This document shows positions 13,311 to 14,583 of a DNA stretch of 14,583 nt, piece by piece. The position numbers and the translations under genes are program-made. The notes beneath the pieces are model-generated. The model saw only the letters and a program-made list of their open reading frames with translations, was not told where the DNA came from and did not search any database. The stretch is from NCBI GenBank assembly GCA_037441775.1, contig JBBIRO010000057.1, positions 1 to 14,583 of the forward strand. The letters are read 5' to 3'. Position 1 is the first letter of the stretch; each line of letters begins with the position of its first letter. The DNA is from CAMTWB01 sp037441775 (GTDB lineage Bacteria > Desulfobacterota > Syntrophia > Syntrophales > CAMTWB01).

Positions 13311-14583
13311 TGGAAAATAGTACTTTTCATTATCGTCTAAACGAGAAGCCCCCATTTTTTAAAAATGTGACCTATGGACTGCAATGGGTTATGATCGCCA
13401 TTCCCAATGTGGTGATCTTCTCTGCCCTCTGCGGAACAGCTCTGGGGCTTGATCCCGCCGCCCAGATCAGCTTTTCGCAGCGCCTGCTCATTGCCACGGG
13501 CCTGATGACTCTTGTTCAAAGTCTCTTTGGACATCAGTATCCCCTCCTCGAGGGGCCTTCTGCGGTTGTTTTACCGAGCTTTGTTGCCCTGGCCCCCTAT
13601 GGCCTTGCTACCATCGAGGGGGGGATGATTGTGGGCGGGCTGTTCCTTTTCTGTATCTATAAACTGAAATTATTTAAGTGGTTTGTTGCTTTTTTTACGC
13701 CCAATGTCGTAGGGGTCATCCTGATACTGGTGAGCCTTTCATTGCTGCCTTTCCTGTACCCCCTGCTGATCGGCATAGATAAACTCCATCCTTATGGAGA
13801 TTTAAGCGTCCTGGGCTATTCTCTTTTGATCATCCTTATCATAGCCCTTTTATCTTACTGGTCACGGGGCTTTTTCCAGACGACCTCGCTTCTAGCCGGG
13901 ATTTTCCTGGGATTTATCCTCTTTCACCTGAAGGGGGAGATTTCATTAAGAATAGTGACCGAATCAAGCTGGTTTTCCTTGCCTGCTGTCGTGTGGGGGC
14001 AGTGGCCGACTTTCTCGGCGGGGCCGATTATTGTGATGGTCTGCACCTATCTGGCGGTCATGACCAACACTGTCGGCAGTATCCACGGGATTTCCGAGAT
14101 CGTCGGCAAGGATAGGCTGGAGGAACGAATCCACCGCGGGATTGGAATGACCGGCATCGGAGGGATAGTAGCTGCCTTTTTCGGAGTGGTCGGACTGGTG
14201 AGTTATTCAACGAGCCCCGGGGTAGTGTTGGTGACCCGGGTGGCCAGCCGATATGTGCTCACGATGAGCGGGGCGATCATGATCGTTTGCGCCCTTACGC
14301 CTAAATTGTGGGCGCTTTTATCGATCATCCCTCCTTCTGTGGTAGCAGCAGCCCTCTTCGTCGTCCTTACCTCTCTTTTCATGGCGGGAATCAACGCGAT
14401 CATGTCCGGTAAGAACCAAATGGACCGAAGGGAATATTTTACAGTTGGTCTTCCACTGCTGATGGGGTTGACCGTTTCAATCCTTCCCAAGCAGTTTTTT
14501 CAATCTTTACCGGATGCCATTGCCGCTCTGGTAAGCAATGGACTTGTCGTCGGGATTTTTTTTGCGCTTCTATTTGAGCATGT
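13310..14583 (+). CDS. NCS2-family (uracil/xanthine-type) permease, divergent; 3' end outside the window
   Basis: Open for 424 codons to the window edge, so nearly full length (family about 430-480). It resembles COG2233-type nucleobase:cation symporters: YGLQWVMIAIPNVVI in helix 1, EGPSAVVL (GPS 82-84) in helix 3, the NTVGSI region in helix 8, and FFGVVGLVSYSTSPGVVLVT with TRVASR in helix 10. However, aligned by eye with E. coli UraA, the substrate-binding residues are changed: E241 corresponds to N253, H245 to S257, and E290 to T301. The first-helix pattern has Q25-W26 where QH is usual. It probably carries something other than a classic nucleobase. TAATG overlap with dctM (ATG at 13310) implies translational coupling to the TRAP operon, an unusual partnership. 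No separate ribosome binding site is obvious. Confidence 0.82.
   Translation, partial: MENSTFHYRLNEKPPFFKNVTYGLQWVMIAIPNVVIFSALCGTALGLDPAAQISFSQRLLIATGLMTLVQSLFGHQYPLLEGPSAVVLPSFVALAPYGLATIEGGMIVGGLFLFCIYKLKLFKWFVAFFTPNVVGVILILVSLSLLPFLYPLLIGIDKLHPYGDLSVLGYSLLIILIIALLSYWSRGFFQTTSLLAGIFLGFILFHLKGEISLRIVTESSWFSLPAVVWGQWPTFSAGPIIVMVCTYLAVMTNTVGSIHGISEIVGKDRLEERIHRGIGMTGIGGIVAAFFGVVGLVSYSTSPGVVLVTRVASRYVLTMSGAIMIVCALTPKLWALLSIIPPSVVAAALFVVLTSLFMAGINAIMSGKNQMDRREYFTVGLPLLMGLTVSILPKQFFQSLPDAIAALVSNGLVVGIFFALLFEH

Noticed and set aside
1..14583. CRISPR array, tRNA, rRNA, insertion sequence or phage genes
   Set aside because: No regularly spaced repeats, no tRNA-like cloverleaf or rRNA segment, and no transposase, integrase or phage protein motif were seen on either strand.

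Overview
The window looks like chromosomal DNA from an anaerobic, syntroph-like Desulfobacterota (former Deltaproteobacteria). The evidence is two TRAP transporters, a corrinoid/methyl-tetrahydrofolate methyltransferase set, a cysteine-rich iron-sulfur flavoprotein, moderate GC and a palindromic intergenic repeat built on cattcccgc/gcgggaatg. The taxon is an inference; there is no rRNA or marker gene here.

Layout. Positions 1-525 hold no convincing gene, only a nested palindromic repeat and the leader of the first operon. Positions 526-4616 (+) are a TRAP operon (dctP-dctQ-dctM) followed 18 nt later by an intact UroD-fold, MtaA-like methyltransferase (MT1-type) gene. Positions 4722-6028 (-) are a coupled pair: a double-hotdog thioesterase and a pyridoxamine-phosphate-oxidase-like flavoprotein. 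A PPP-type metallophosphatase follows at 6143-6775 (-). Positions 6776-7142 contain no gene. Position 7143 starts an Isf-like iron-sulfur flavoprotein (+). Positions 7735-8436 are a scar: an AraC-type regulator (-) and an MtaA-like methyltransferase (+), each without its 5' half, meet head to head near 8182. An intact corrinoid protein (8479-9114) and methyl-THF:corrinoid methyltransferase (9129-9932) follow. A second TRAP operon (10142-13310) ends in a translationally coupled, divergent NCS2-family permease that runs off the window.

How the parts may fit together. Corrinoid protein plus methyl-THF methyltransferase is the classic second half of a demethylation route: substrate-CH3 to Co(I)-protein to THF. 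The methyltransferase that would normally feed it, encoded directly upstream, is wrecked. An intact MT1-type protein of a different subfamily sits about 4 kb away, attached to a TRAP transporter. The simplest hypothesis is that a TRAP-imported methylated carboxylate is demethylated by the protein at 3561-4616 and the methyl group passes to the corrinoid protein at 8479-9114. This is inference. No corrinoid-reactivating protein (RamA-like) is present in the window.

Recurrent architecture: both TRAP operons carry an inverted repeat between dctP and dctQ, and in both dctQ and dctM are overlapping or separated by 1 nt.
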